From Antedon mediterranea (Eukaryota > Echinodermata > Crinoidea > Comatulida > Antedonidae): DNA of 60,000 nt. The stretch lies in assembly GCF_964355755.1 (NCBI RefSeq), contig NC_092670.1, forward strand, positions 39,483,795-39,543,794, given 5' to 3'. Position 1 is the stretch's first letter, and each line of letters starts with the position of its first letter. A model generated the notes under the pieces. The model had not been told where the DNA came from. It worked only from the letters and a program-made list of their open reading frames with translations, and did not search any database. The translations under genes were made by a program, and so were the position numbers. This document shows, in pieces, positions 1 through 21,251 of the stretch.

Positions 1-34
1 TTTATCTTTATTCAAAATCATTTCAATATATTAG

Positions 35-251
35 GAGTGAACTTGGCACCAAGTACAGCAGCAACGCTCATGAGCGTAAACAGAAAGATTACACAAGGAC
101 AAAACAAGATTGGAGCCGAATGGAATTATTTAAACTAAAAGAACTGCACGAAATCAACCGCGAACACATGCGAATGACGTGTAATGCTTATCTGGGAACT
201 TCCCCGGGATCAAGGAAGGCGGTAGAAGAGCTTGCCCAAGTGTTAGAATGA
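35..251 (+). CDS. Terminal coding exon of an unidentified protein (5' part outside window)
   Basis: An AG acceptor at 33-34 opens a frame whose first base completes a codon. It then reads 71 codons to TGA at 249-251. The peptide is hydrophilic and rich in Lys, Arg and Glu. It starts SELGTKYSSNAHERKQKDYT, continues with a helical stretch containing MELFKLKELHEINREHMRM, and ends SPGSRKAVEELAQVLE. Codon use and the absence of repeats fit a real C-terminal exon, perhaps of a cilium- or coiled-coil-type protein, but I do not recognise the family. The upstream exons lie outside the window. No AATAAA is obvious in the next 250 bp. The coding call is fairly safe; the identity is open. Confidence 0.6.
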
Positions 252-599
252 CAACGCCGCCATTTACTATGCTTTACTTGCGTTAAATTGTTTGCAAGAC
301 AGTGTGTGAAATAATGGACTTTCTATCTAATTGAAAGACTGGATGTTAGAAAGGGATTATATATTAAAATACTGTAAATATGATGTTTTCATTCTTACTA
401 GATTCAAGGGCAGTATTATTTTTTCATAACTGGTTATCTAATGTGACCTGCGCTGAATAACATAATCGTGTTTTGCGCATGTTACCTGCATACTAAGTTA
501 TTTTGGGAATTTTTAGTAAGTAAAAAAAATGTGACATGCGCAAAAATGTTAGCTCAATACATTTTATAAAGTCAATATTTTGAACATTTTTTCGACCAA
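252..599. other. 3' flank of the first gene, no gene seen
   Basis: AT-rich sequence after the stop codon. It contains one diverged copy of the GCGCATGTTA-type word that recurs in the following satellite (near 475-485). No coding frame or canonical polyadenylation signal was recognised. Confidence 0.4.
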
Positions 600-2690
600 A
601 GAAAAGAAAAATAGCCACTTTTGACATAAATGGTTACTATTGCTAAATAACCATGCGCAGAGACGAATAATGGGTTCTGCGCATGTCAATTGTGCTATAG
701 TAACCAGTTATATCGAAAAATAAAAAGGTCGAAAATTTGCCAATTTGCTATTTTTTGAAAAAGCCCTGTACTATAGCACAATTGACATGCGCAGAACCCA
801 TTATTCGTCTCTGCGCATGTTTATTATGCAATAGTAACCATTTATGTCAAAAAATAAAAGGGTCGAAAATCGGCCTTTTTTCGATAATTTCCCTGTACTA
901 TAGTACAGGGATTTTTCAAAAAATGGCAAATTTTCGACCTTTTTATTTTTCGATAAAACTGGTTACTTTAGCACAATTGACATGCGCAGAACCCAGTATT
1001 CGCCTCTGCGCCTGTTTATTATGCAATAGTAACCATTTTTGTCAAAAAATAAAAGGGTCGAAAATCGACCTTTTTTCGATAATTTCCCTGTACTATAGTA
1101 CAGGGATTTTTCAAAAAATGGCAAATTTTCGACCTTTTTATTTTTCGATAAAACTGGTTACTTTAGCACAATTGACATGCGCAGAACCCAGTATTTGCCT
1201 CTGCGCCTGTTTATTATGCAATAGTAACCATTTATGTCAAAAAATAAAAGGGTCGAAAATCGACCTTTTTTCGAAAATTTCCCTGTACTATAGTACAGGG
1301 ATTTTTCAAAAAATGGCAAATTTTCGACCTTTTTATTTTTCGATAAAACTGGTTACTATAGCACAATTGACATGCGCAGAACCCATTATTCGTCTCTGCG
1401 CATGTTTATTATGCAATAGTAACCATTTATGTCAAAAAATAAAAGGGTCGAAAATCGGCCTTTTTTCGAAAATTTCCCTGTACTATAGTACAGGGATTTT
1501 TCGAAAAATGGAAAATTTTCGACCTTTTTATTTTTCGATAAAACTGGTTACTATAGCACAATTGACATGCGCAGAACCCATTATTCGTCTCTGCGCATGT
1601 TTATTATGCAATAGTAACCATTTATGTCAAAAAATAAAAGGGTTGAAAATCGGCCTTTTTTCGATAATTTCCCTATACTAGGCCTATAGTACAAGGATTT
1701 TTCAAAAGATGGCAAATTTTCGACCTTTTTATTTTTCGATAAAACTGGTTACTATAGCACAATTGACATGCGCAGAACCCATTATTCGCCTCTGCGCATG
1801 TTTATTATGCAATAGTAACCATTTATGTCAAAAAATAAAAGGGTCGAAAATCGACCTTTATTCGAAAATTTCACTGTACTATAGTACAGGGATTTTTCAT
1901 AAAAAAATGGCAAATTTTCGACCTTTTTATTTTTCGATAAAACTGGTTATTATAGCACAATTGACATGCGCAGAACCTATTATTCGTCTCTGCGCATGTT
2001 TATTATGCAATAGTAACCATTTATGTCAAAAGTGGTTACTATAGCACAATTGACATGCGCAGAACCCATTATTCGACTCTACGCATGTTTTTTTCTGCTA
2101 TAGTAACCATTTATGTCAAAAAATAAAAGGTTCGAAAATCGGCCATTTTTCGAAAATTTCCCTGTACTATAGTACAGGGATTTTTCCAAAAATAGCAAAT
2201 TTTCGACCTTTTTATTTTTCAATAAAACTGGTTACTATAGCACAATTGACATGCGCAGAACCCATTATTCGACTCTGCGCATGTTTATTATACTATAATA
2301 ACCATTTATGTCAAAACTGGTTACCATAGCACAATTGACATGCACAGAACCCATTATTCGTCTCTGCGCATGTTTATTATGCAGTAGTAACCATTTATGT
2401 CAAAAAATAAAAGGGTCGAAAATCGGCCTTTTTTCCATAATTTCCCTGTACTATAGTACAGGGATTTTAAAAAAAGAATGGCAAATTTTCGACCTTTTTA
2501 TTTTTCGATAAAACTGGTTACTATAGCACAATTGACATGCGCAGAACCCATTATTCGTCTCTGCGCATGTTTATTATGCAATAGTAACCATTTATGTCAA
2601 AAAATAAAAGGGTCTAAAATCGGCCATTTTTCGAAAATTTTCGTCCCTGTACTACTCAAAAAAAGACCAAAATATCACCTTTTTAAATTT
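600..2690. repeat. 195-bp tandem satellite built from two palindromes
   Basis: The word TAGTACAGGG starts at 901, 1096, 1291 and 1486, exactly 195 bp apart, and recurs with small indels to about 2650. Each unit holds two inverted repeats. One is centred on CTATAG within GTACTATAGTAC and is flanked by GGTCGAAAAT / ATTTTCGACC arms. The other is GGTTACTATAGCAC...GCAATAGTAACC with inner ACATGCGCAGA / TCTGCGCATGT arms. Copies between about 2020 and 2330 are truncated. The segment at 629-770 is in inverted orientation relative to the rest. Because 195 is a multiple of three, one frame stays open for hundreds of codons; this is not a gene. Confidence 0.93.
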
Positions 2691-3055
2691 CAATTATTAT
2701 GCGATAATATGGATATTGCTTTGTATCATCTTATAGAACCATAGTAACTACTTTTGTCAAAAAATAAAAGGGTCTAAATTTTGTCATTTTTGGAAAGTAC
2801 AGGGACTTTTTCGAAAAATGCCCAAAATATCACGTTTTTAAAATACAGTTATTATGCGATAATATGGATATATATTGCTTTGTATCATCTTATAGAGCCA
2901 TAGTAACTAGTTTTGTCGAAAAATAAAAGGAACACAAATTTGCCATTTTTCGAAAAATGCCCAAAATATCACCTTTTAAAATTCAGTTATTATGCGATAA
3001 TATAGCTATATATGCGCATATATTGCTTTGTATCATCTTATAGCGTCAAAGTAAC
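2660..3055. repeat. Three diverged tandem units of about 140-155 bp
   Basis: The word GCGATAATAT occurs at 2701, 2856 and 2994. Each copy is followed by TTGCTTTGTATCATCTTATAG and preceded by CCAAAATATCACCTTTTTAA or a variant. The block directly follows the 195-bp satellite and shares its TAGTAACTA and TCAAAAAATAAAAGG words, so it is probably a diverged relative of the same family. Confidence 0.8.
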
Positions 3056-3110
3056 CAAAATAAAATGTTACACCATTAACGTGCACACGTATCAATACAG
3101 GTATTACTAT

Positions 3111-3888
3111 TAAGCCCCTTTCTCACAGAGCTGTGTGCCAGGAATATTGCGGGAATTTACCATTACCATGCCGGTATGGTTTTCTGTGAGAACGGGTCGT
3201 CTTGGCATGATGCCGGCATCGACGTGACCTGCTTTAGACCTAGTAATATTCTAGGGATATTCCCCGCAATGCCAGACAGGCATTCTGTGAGAACGTAACG
3301 CCGTTATATTCCGGGGTTATATTTAATTCCCAGTCGAGGCTTTGACACCTAGCGGTCAAGTGTATTACTTTGGTGCCGATTCAATTAATATTAATAATAA
3401 TGTCGAACTAGAGGGATAATGAGATAAGAGAGCTGCTTAAAATAAAAGGACAAGAAGAAATTTGTAGCATAATCTATAGGCCTAGGCCATAGCTCTTTGT
3501 TGGTGTCTGACCCTTCGTCGCCTTGTAAATTGTACAGCCTTCTAAGGTGTTTTACAGATTGCCGATTACGGCTAATTAATTACTGTACCTGTATAATATA
3601 TGCACAATATACTGTACATAGCATGTATTGCATAAATATGCTATAAAGGAAGATAATAATCTGTAACTCAAAATTCGCCGCCATATATCGCAAGACAAAA
3701 ATAATAACAATAAAGGATGTCCTCAATAATTATTTTGGGACTTTTTATTGGCCGAATATGCCAGACTACTTTCTCACAGAAAGCCGGTATATACCGGTTA
3801 TATTTCCGGCACGATAGTCCAATGAATGGGTATATGCGATACGGCACGACGCCAGCATAATACCGGTATATTGTGAGAAAGGGGCTTT
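3111..3888. mobile_element. Non-autonomous DNA transposon with CCCCTTTCTCACA termini
   Basis: The left end reads TAAGCCCCTTTCTCACAGA. The right end is its inverted counterpart, TTGTGAGAAAGGGGCTTTA. Subterminal words (CTGTGAGAAC, CCGGTAT, TGCCGGCAT) repeat near both ends in opposite orientation. No transposase frame is present in about 780 bp. The flanks are compatible with a TA target duplication. The superfamily is not determined. Confidence 0.75.
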
Positions 3889-4153
3889 AGTGCGTAATAA
3901 GATGATTTTTGAAAAGTGCATATATTGGCCATTTTTTGTAAAAAAAATCCTTGTACTGTACTATAGTAATTAAATTAAACGACTTGAAACACATATCCAT
4001 TTAAGTATGTTTTTATTTTTTTCTTTCTTATACTTTACACTACACATGTACGTTGATTGAAGATGTAGTATCATTTTAGATATGGTAGCGACACCTACCC
4101 ATTACTGTCGACGTTTGGCGGAAAATAAATGCAGATATCAATGTTGTCGGAAA

Positions 4154-6946
<2,793 letters not shown>

Positions 6947-7139
6947 GTTGGATGTCGAAAAGGTTGTTGCAATGTAACGGATGGTGAAAGACGGCTACTT
7001 CATACGACGTATGGAGGTAGAAGTCTACTTGAAACTAAGCAACCCTCTAGAATTGTAAATAATCCTCATTATAATCCTTACAAAAGTTATATTATTGTAG
7101 GCCAAATCTTAATTGCTTATATCTTGATCATACCAAAAT
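6947..7139. promoter_or_regulatory. Shared divergent promoter region of RPL11 and DRC1
   Basis: About 190 bp separate the RPL11 start codon (minus) from the DRC1 start codon (plus), so both promoters must lie here or in leader introns. Next to RPL11, the minus strand has CCTTTTCGACATCC, a possible TOP-type start. At 7031-7044 the sequence GAAACTAAGCAACC contains one good RFX X-box half-site (GGTTGC on the other strand) and a weaker second half. RFX control is typical of motile-cilium genes. The sites are inferred by eye. Confidence 0.5.
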
Positions 7140-14888
<7,749 letters not shown>

Positions 14889-14972
14889 AATCGCTCCAAT
14901 TTTTTTTAACAACTGCCGAAAATGTAAGGAACACTGTATATTTAAAAACATTTAGTGTAGTTCCTGTAATTC

Positions 14973-14978
14973 AATAAA
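14973..14978 (+). terminator. Polyadenylation signal of DRC1
   Basis: AATAAA about 85 bp after the DRC1 stop codon, in an AT-rich 3' flank. Confidence 0.6.
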
Positions 14979-15158
14979 TATAAATTAATATTATATGTTG
15001 ATTTTGAGACTCTTATTTGCGCAAACAATATGCGAAACCGGTATGTACGGAAAAACATTTTAATTTTCTATGGCGAATTTGCGATGTAAATTGTTCATTT
15101 TTGGGTTTTTAAAATAACAACGAGACACACAACAGTTTCAGCAGAAATATGTACAAGC

Positions 15159-15164
15159 TTTATT
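15159..15164 (-). terminator. Polyadenylation signal (minus), probable distal end of the Ly6-like gene
   Basis: TTTATT on the plus strand (AATAAA on minus) sits about 180 bp from the DRC1 signal, so two convergent transcripts would end close together. If the Ly6-like gene uses it, its 3' UTR is about 2.8 kb. Another AATAAA lies much closer to that stop (near 17936), so the assignment is uncertain. Confidence 0.4.
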
Positions 15165-15577
15165 AGAAAATGTACAAAATAAACAGGCTGTAAAATGAAC
15201 AATATGTCCGAGCCTGCACTCTAGTGGTCAGTTTCTGAATTAAGCATCTTGAATGTGGAAGGTTGCAATACAGTGGAGAGAAAAAAAACAGATTATTTTG
15301 GGGCTAAACTTTGCAGCATGGTATAAAAATATATAGTCTATAATGTACATATAACCAGAGATGTGTATTGTGAACTATAATATCTCTATGATATAACTAG
15401 GCCACACACAATTTTCAGATTCCTATGGTGAATATCTCTGTAATCTTCTAAGATCACATGCTATTTCCTGTTTCCCCCAAAATAAACCATAAGGTTCTAT
15501 AATATTGTGACATCATTATCAATATTGATGCTACACTATCTGCTGCATACACATATTTCAGGCACTGTAATTTATTT

Positions 15578-15698
15578 AAAGCTCTGTCTACACCATCAAA
15601 TTAATTGTGCCCATATATGGATATGTCCTCACATCACTACCATTTTTGGGCACATCACACTTTTTTGTCAAACTAGTTTGATAATGTAGACAGAGCTT
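15578..15698. mobile_element. MITE, AAGCTCTGTCTAC family
   Basis: AAAGCTCTGTCTACACCATC...TTTGATAATGTAGACAGAGC, with a normal core. It lies downstream of the Ly6-like gene, possibly in its 3' UTR. Confidence 0.88.
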
Positions 15699-16233
15699 AA
15701 GTAAATCACAAGCATGCATGATCCCCAAACATCCACTGTTCACTACTCTGGCCTACAACTGTTCATCTATTAATAGTGCATGGACACCAAAGATATGTTG
15801 CATCATCACAAACAATTATGATGCTAAAAAAATCTAATATTGCACAGTTTAAATATTTACTATACATCTATCTTTAAATCAGATGCTACATAATATCTAT
15901 ATATATCAATAAATGTGTTTTTGTAACAGACAAAAGGACAATTTGTCTGTGGCATTGATTAAATAAGAGGCGAGTATGATTGTCTATTTCGGTACCGTAT
16001 CATTCAAAATTATATTATTGCTTAATTCAGTCTTTGATTATCGTATCAAACAGTATTTTATTTTTAATTAAATCATCATTAATTAACGTCATTAAAATTA
16101 AGAGAAGACAACATCTTGCATAATTGTCAAAATCAATATTAGATTAAAGCTTTCATTTTTTGGTCAAAAATCACAAGGATGTATTATTGTTATACTGTGT
16201 TATATTATTATATACTGTAAATTTACAATGTAT

Positions 16234-16366
16234 AAAACTCTGTCTACACTATCAAAGTAGTTTGACAAAAAAGGTGTGATGTGCCCAAATATGGTAGTGA
16301 TATATCATCATCGCCATATAATTATGGCACATCATCACATTTTTTGTAATAGTGTAGACAAAGCTT
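16234..16366. mobile_element. MITE, AAGCTCTGTCTAC family, reverse core
   Basis: AAAACTCTGTCTACACTATC at the left and TAGTGTAGACAAAGCTT at the right. The core is inverted (GTGATGTGCCCAAATATGGT). Confidence 0.85.
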
Positions 16367-16611
16367 AACAGATATGCACATTAATAGAATCATTTGTTCT
16401 GATTCTTTGTTGATATAGCATTGTTTAAAGGTTTACATGAAGAGAACAAGTCAGGGTGGTTGTGGTGTACAATGTGTTCCAATGGGAAATAAATTAAAGT
16501 TAAGAATATCTTGTTTCGGTTGACTACAAAAGATTGTTGTTAAAGCGTTGAGAATGAGGCATTTTCACCTTTACACATCTGTAGACTTTACTAATGATTT
16601 GCAGTGGCGGA

Positions 16612-16719
16612 TCCAGGATTTTGAAATAGGGGGCCCAGATTTTAGGTAGTGCCGAACTGAAATTAGTGTCCTAACGCAATTAGCAAAATTTGTTGCCGCC
16701 CACTCCCCTTGAATCCACC
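16612..16719. mobile_element. Short hAT-like MITE
   Basis: Starts CAGTGGCGGATCCAGGATTT and ends CCCCTTGAATCCACCT, imperfect inverted ends. It is flanked by ATGATTTG on the left and ATCATTTG on the right, a 7/8 match to an 8-bp target duplication as hAT elements make. Confidence 0.6.
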
Positions 16720-17075
16720 TATCATTTGAATATGTAAATGTATGTGTTTGGACTGCACTTGTAAATGTAATTTAAATAGATTGAATTGGTAAACAGTTGA
16801 TTGATTGAAATATTAATTTAATTTAAGAATCATTATTTGATTGTCATACCTGAGAATTAAATGTATAGAAATGATTAATCAAAAAATAACTATTATTAAC
16901 ATATTTACAACTGATATGTACACATTGCATGCCAATGCGATTAAACGACAACGTCCAAGAAGCCTGTAAAATAACATTGAATATAATGTGGCAACAAGTT
17001 GATGTTCCATATCTCTCAACCTGTAAGAGTTTCTCATGTTCAGATTCTCGGATCCCAAAATCAAGGCAATAACAA

Positions 17076-17420
17076 GGCTGGTTCAGTCCATTTTGTTCTT
17101 CTGTTTTGATAATAACTTCCAGTAGGCCCAAGTGTTTTTCCAATTGTGACATTATTAGAGGAACATCATGCCATCTAAAAGACCATTCCATAAGAAAGTT
17201 GAAATAACTGGTTCAGTCAGTACTGTTGTTCTTCTGTTTGGCACATAACATCCAGTAGGCCTAAGTTGTTTTTTTCCAATTGTGATATTATTAGAGGAAC
17301 AGTGTGCCAAGACCATTCCATATTACAAGAAAGTTCAAATAACTGGTTCAATCAATTAGTACTGTTTGTTCTATTGTTTTGGCAAAATAACATCCAGTAT
17401 GTGTTCTTCTGTGACATTTA
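17076..17420. repeat. About 2.5 tandem units of about 135 bp
   Basis: The unit starts CTGGTTCAGTC and runs through TTGTTCTTCTGTTT, ATCCAGTAGGCC, CCAATTGTGA, ATTATTAGAGGAAC and GACCATTCCAT. It is seen at about 17078, 17208 and 17343, the last incomplete. Degenerate; no coding sense. Confidence 0.75.
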
Positions 17421-18009
17421 AGATCACCCTCATAGTAATAGGGAAAAAGCTGTTCTATTTTGACATTGTAGGGGTTTCATTCTTTCCGAGGTACTGCGAG
17501 AGAATTTGCAGGTCATGGGTTGTCTAGACGCCATATTTGAACCATGTTCGTCAAGCCGGTACACCTATCGTTCTCAGTCTACATAATTCCTGTACGTTTT
17601 GTTCCTCGTCTATTATACTTTACCCTAGTAAATAAAGTACTACACAGTTTTTGTACTTTTAACTGGAAAATAGATACAGATTCGGAAATTGAAATATATT
17701 AAGAAAATGTCTTCTTCAAAAACATTTCCATAATCTTAAAAAAATGTTTTTCCAATGGAGATGTTCTAGATGAATTACTGATAATTGGTGTTTCTTTGTT
17801 CAACATGTGTTTTTATCGGCATGTATTCATATTTCAAAATTCTCATGTGTCCCATACACTTATGTCATCTGTGCTCTATAGTATGTGAGGTTATATGGTC
17901 CAACATTGTACACTTTCTCTTTAAAAAAAATTGAATTTATTTATCATCCACCCACCGAGTCTCCGAACCTGCAGACACAGACTGCACACATTTATCAACA
18001 TCATATAAT

Positions 18010-20665
18010 TCATGTCCTGCACATAAAAATTAATAATAAATTTAAAAGGCACATAATTTTGGAAGTCCTTAATGAGGAAGAACTATTTGGTTTAGTTGAT
18101 GCAAATACTGCTAAACTACTATTTGACGGTGATTCAGCATTACACACATTCCAATCACAACATGAAACACAGCGCTGAAAAATAAAAACGATAAATTCAT
18201 GTTAATATATTTCATTACATAATATATTGTTCTGTGGTATGTTTATTAATAGTTATTTTATGCCATTTTGGAGCAGGAATATACACTGATATAGCCATAT
18301 ATAACCATATTTCAATTCAAATTCTTTATTGCAACAAAGTAAACATTGTTGAATTGAAAATACAAGTTCACATTACAACATATAAAAATGACATTAAAAT
18401 ACAATGCATTCTCATGGTCTATATACACACAACATTTTTTTTAATTACACAAACCAAAAGTGGTGTTAGTCTACAAGTGCTAGCTTACTTGGATAAACCG
18501 ACATTGGCCTATTTTCTCCGAGAAGAGAGCTACAACTCGAATATATAAATCATTTATGAAATACACCTGTCAGATAATGGTACATTCCAGGTAAGCTGGG
18601 CACGAAATAGACAAATGTATAGGTATGACTTACTTTGACGCCTGGGATGCCTGTATCAACACAGCCCACACTATTCGGTGAACACTCCCCTCCAATATCA
18701 CACTTTTTGGTGATCGTTACGCTCCCCGTCGCTTCGTCAACGTGATGAGAGGAGTGACAAAATTTAGTACCTGAAATGTACAATGAAATTGCAATATGTG
18801 TCACTCTACATAATCAAACATCTTTTCTATAATTTATAATTGTGTTAATAAATTAAAAATACCGTAAGGTATATACAAGCATAAATAAAGCAGGCTACAT
18901 TGATATGTAGTTCATTGTTTGTACACCAGTAATTTTAACTTAGTTTTAAGACAGTTTTGAAACCAGAGGAAAATGCTTTCACAAGCAGGCTACATATTTT
19001 ACAAAAAACCGAAGAATGTCATGAATCTACTTAAAGCATTAGCAATTCTAAAAAGTCAACTAGAAAGAAGTGTGTCTCTCTGTAGATAAAACAACATAAA
19101 TTGTCAACTACTATCCACAGGGCACCACGTTTAAGATGCTCTTCCAGCTGAAGGAAACAGTAAAACTAACTTACCTCTAGGACAGAACATGTCATACGCT
19201 TTACTATTACATTCATGATTGCTGGATTTATTATCACACGTGAAACATTTCAGTGCGTTTGGAAATGGTGTACCTACAGAAAAAAATAATAAATAAATTA
19301 AGCACTGGGAATATTTGGCAAAATACAGAGGCAGAGCAACAAAAGACGAAGTATTTCTCGAAAACTCAAATATTTAATGAGCTTTTGTAAAATCATCAAT
19401 ATGTATCAATTATTGGTATGCTACATTGTCAGTTATACAGACTTTCTCTATTGACAAAAAATGTTGGATTTTATTGTGCAAACTCACTTACTACAAAAGC
19501 AATATACTTTACTTGGCATTTTTCCCAAGACAAAATAATTTAGGCAAAAATGCACTGAAATTATGTGAAAATAACAACACATAATTGTGCATATATTTAT
19601 TTTAAACAGTATTTTGAGAGTTGAGATTTACATTTATTTAGTATTGTTTGTTTGTAAAACGTAAACAAATAGAAATGCAGAATAAATTGAATATGGTAGT
19701 ACAAACAAGGTAATAAAACACACTGTAACTGATTTGTCAGCATTGAAAGAAGCATAACATCATAAAATCAAGATATAAATATATATAAAGTTGAAAGAGT
19801 TTATATAACATTTGACATAGAATTTTACGACAAATGTTGTGTATAATGCTACTAGTAACCTTTAACCTCAAATTGAGATTTAAATACGGAGGTGTACCAT
19901 ACAAAGATCAAAACTATAAATTATTATATTTTTTATAACTGTGGGATTTGGGTAAAGAGGAATTGTTTTTATCCAATTTTTAGTCAAAGTGGATAACTAT
20001 TATTATGTTACATTAAAATGGCATACTACAATTTGTTACTATTGTGATTTTACAGGTGACACGGCAGTGTGCAATGCACAATCCAGCATGCAATTTACAG
20101 TGCGCATGAGGATATAAGAAAACTTTCGCGGACTGTTCAGTTGGCAACATGATTTAATTTTGGTCGATTTGGTGTTGCATGGTGTGCCGCGTTGCATGTT
20201 TTCGAAAGCTCTAAAGATATAATTAACTGTATCATATTGTACATATGTTTTTAATAGTTTTTTTCTTTAAATTAACAGAGTCATAAAAAGCGCATGTGGG
20301 AAAAATGCAGATGTTAAAAGTGCATAATAATAGATTTCTTACTTTTATTGTATTGATTATAAATGTTGTATAATATTAATACTACAAATGTTGAGAGGCA
20401 ATCAAACTGCTTGTTATTGTATAGCACAAGCATATAGAGTAACAAGTAAATGAAAATTTACAACATGGGTATTAAACTATGTAAATATAAGAACTTTACA
20501 CTGAGCATTCAAATCTAAAGAAATTAATATCGATTGATATAATCAAAAATAGTGTTACTCACTATCATCATATGAGAGCAGTGTCATGTCCTTGCTAGGG
20601 GCAGCAGATGACATCAATAGGGTTAACAAACCCAATAATATCACACACAGACATCTGTTAAGCAT
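18010..20665 (-). CDS. Secreted Ly6/uPAR-like (three-finger) protein, probably GPI-anchored, 4 exons
   Basis: Exons on minus: 20665-20563, 19273-19175, 18770-18634, 18174-18010. All junctions are GT-AG, phases close, and the product is 167 residues. Residues 1-22 form a signal peptide (MLNRCLCVILLGLLTLLMSS). The mature part opens LKCFTCDNKSSNHECN and closes CVSCCDWNVCN, the CC-(4)-CN ending characteristic of Ly6/three-finger folds. Cysteines fall at 44, 47, 56, 65, 72, 91, 97, 104, 115, 118, 119 and 124. A Ser/Asn-rich stretch near 128-135 could hold a GPI omega site, and the C-terminus ends in a hydrophobic run (IMCLLNLLLIFMC), as GPI-anchored members do. Partner and role are unknown; family members bind receptors or act in epithelial junctions. 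The last exon overlaps a plus-strand frame that I regard as a shadow. Confidence 0.78.
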
Positions 20666-20722
20666 CTTGCGTTATAAGGTTTTAAGTCTTCAACTATGTC
20701 GACTGCTGGCCACAATGCATGC

Positions 20723-21115
20723 TCTGAAAATAACATAAATTAATGTAAAATGGAGATACATCTTAGTACGGTAATTGAAGAATATGAACATTTTTTCTAT
20801 GATTGATGTATGTTTATTCAATTCAAAATAAATCTATTTCTATTTCTCAAGAATGAAAAAATACTTTAATAACTTATATCCTTACTCTCGCCTGAGTGCT
20901 CATATCTTGAAAATAACATGAATTAATGTATTAATGTAAATGGAGATACAGTATCCATACAGTATCCATGCAGTATCTTAGTAATGGAAGAATATTAACA
21001 TTTTTTCTATGACTGATATACATTCAATTCAAAATTAATGTATTTCTCAAGAATAAAAAATACAATGTAAACTTCGATTACTTATATATCCTCACTCTCA
21101 CTGCTATAAGTGCTC
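20723..21115. repeat. Direct duplication of about 190 bp
   Basis: The block 20723-20907 (AAAATAACATAAATTAATGT, AATGGAGATACA, CATTTTTTCTATG, CAATTCAAAAT, TTTCTCAAGAAT, ACTTATATCC, ACTCTC, GTGCTCA) is repeated with indels at 20908-21115. The second copy also holds a small CAGTATCCAT triplication. Confidence 0.75.
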
Positions 21116-21251
21116 ACTGACTAAACCCACGGGGGCCCCACAGGCATTAAAATATGTAGAAAATGGCTAAACGTCTGAGGCCTCCAGCGCTGGAGAGCCA
21201 CTTAGGGTTCCTAAACCAGGGGCCTCCAGACTCAACGTTACTCCACTGCTA
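21095..21251. mobile_element. hAT-like MITE relic of the GGCCTCCAG family, reverse
   Basis: Shares TAGGGTTCCTAAA, GGCCTCCAG and GAGAGCCACTTAG with the elements at 46222-46404 and 51427-51584 in reverse orientation. The right end CAACGTTACTCCACTG is the inverse of CAGTGGCGTAACG. The left end is poorly defined. Confidence 0.5.

Noticed and set aside
737-1681. 314-codon open frame
   Set aside because: It is the 195-bp satellite read in the one frame without stops; the period is a multiple of three and the sequence is palindromic, so the length has no coding meaning.
16844-17191. 115-codon minus frame containing a CC pair
   Set aside because: First considered as the last Ly6-like exon, but it lacks the CC-(4)-CN spacing, has no fitting acceptor and overlaps a degenerate tandem repeat.
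17885-18178. 97-codon plus frame
   Set aside because: It overlaps the minus-strand last exon of the Ly6-like gene, which has matching phase, acceptor and the CC-(4)-CN motif; the plus frame is its shadow.
18300-18345. Minus-strand CCN reading near 18330 as the Ly6-like C-terminus
   Set aside because: No AG acceptor lies within its short open stretch; the exon at 18174-18010 fits in phase and motif.
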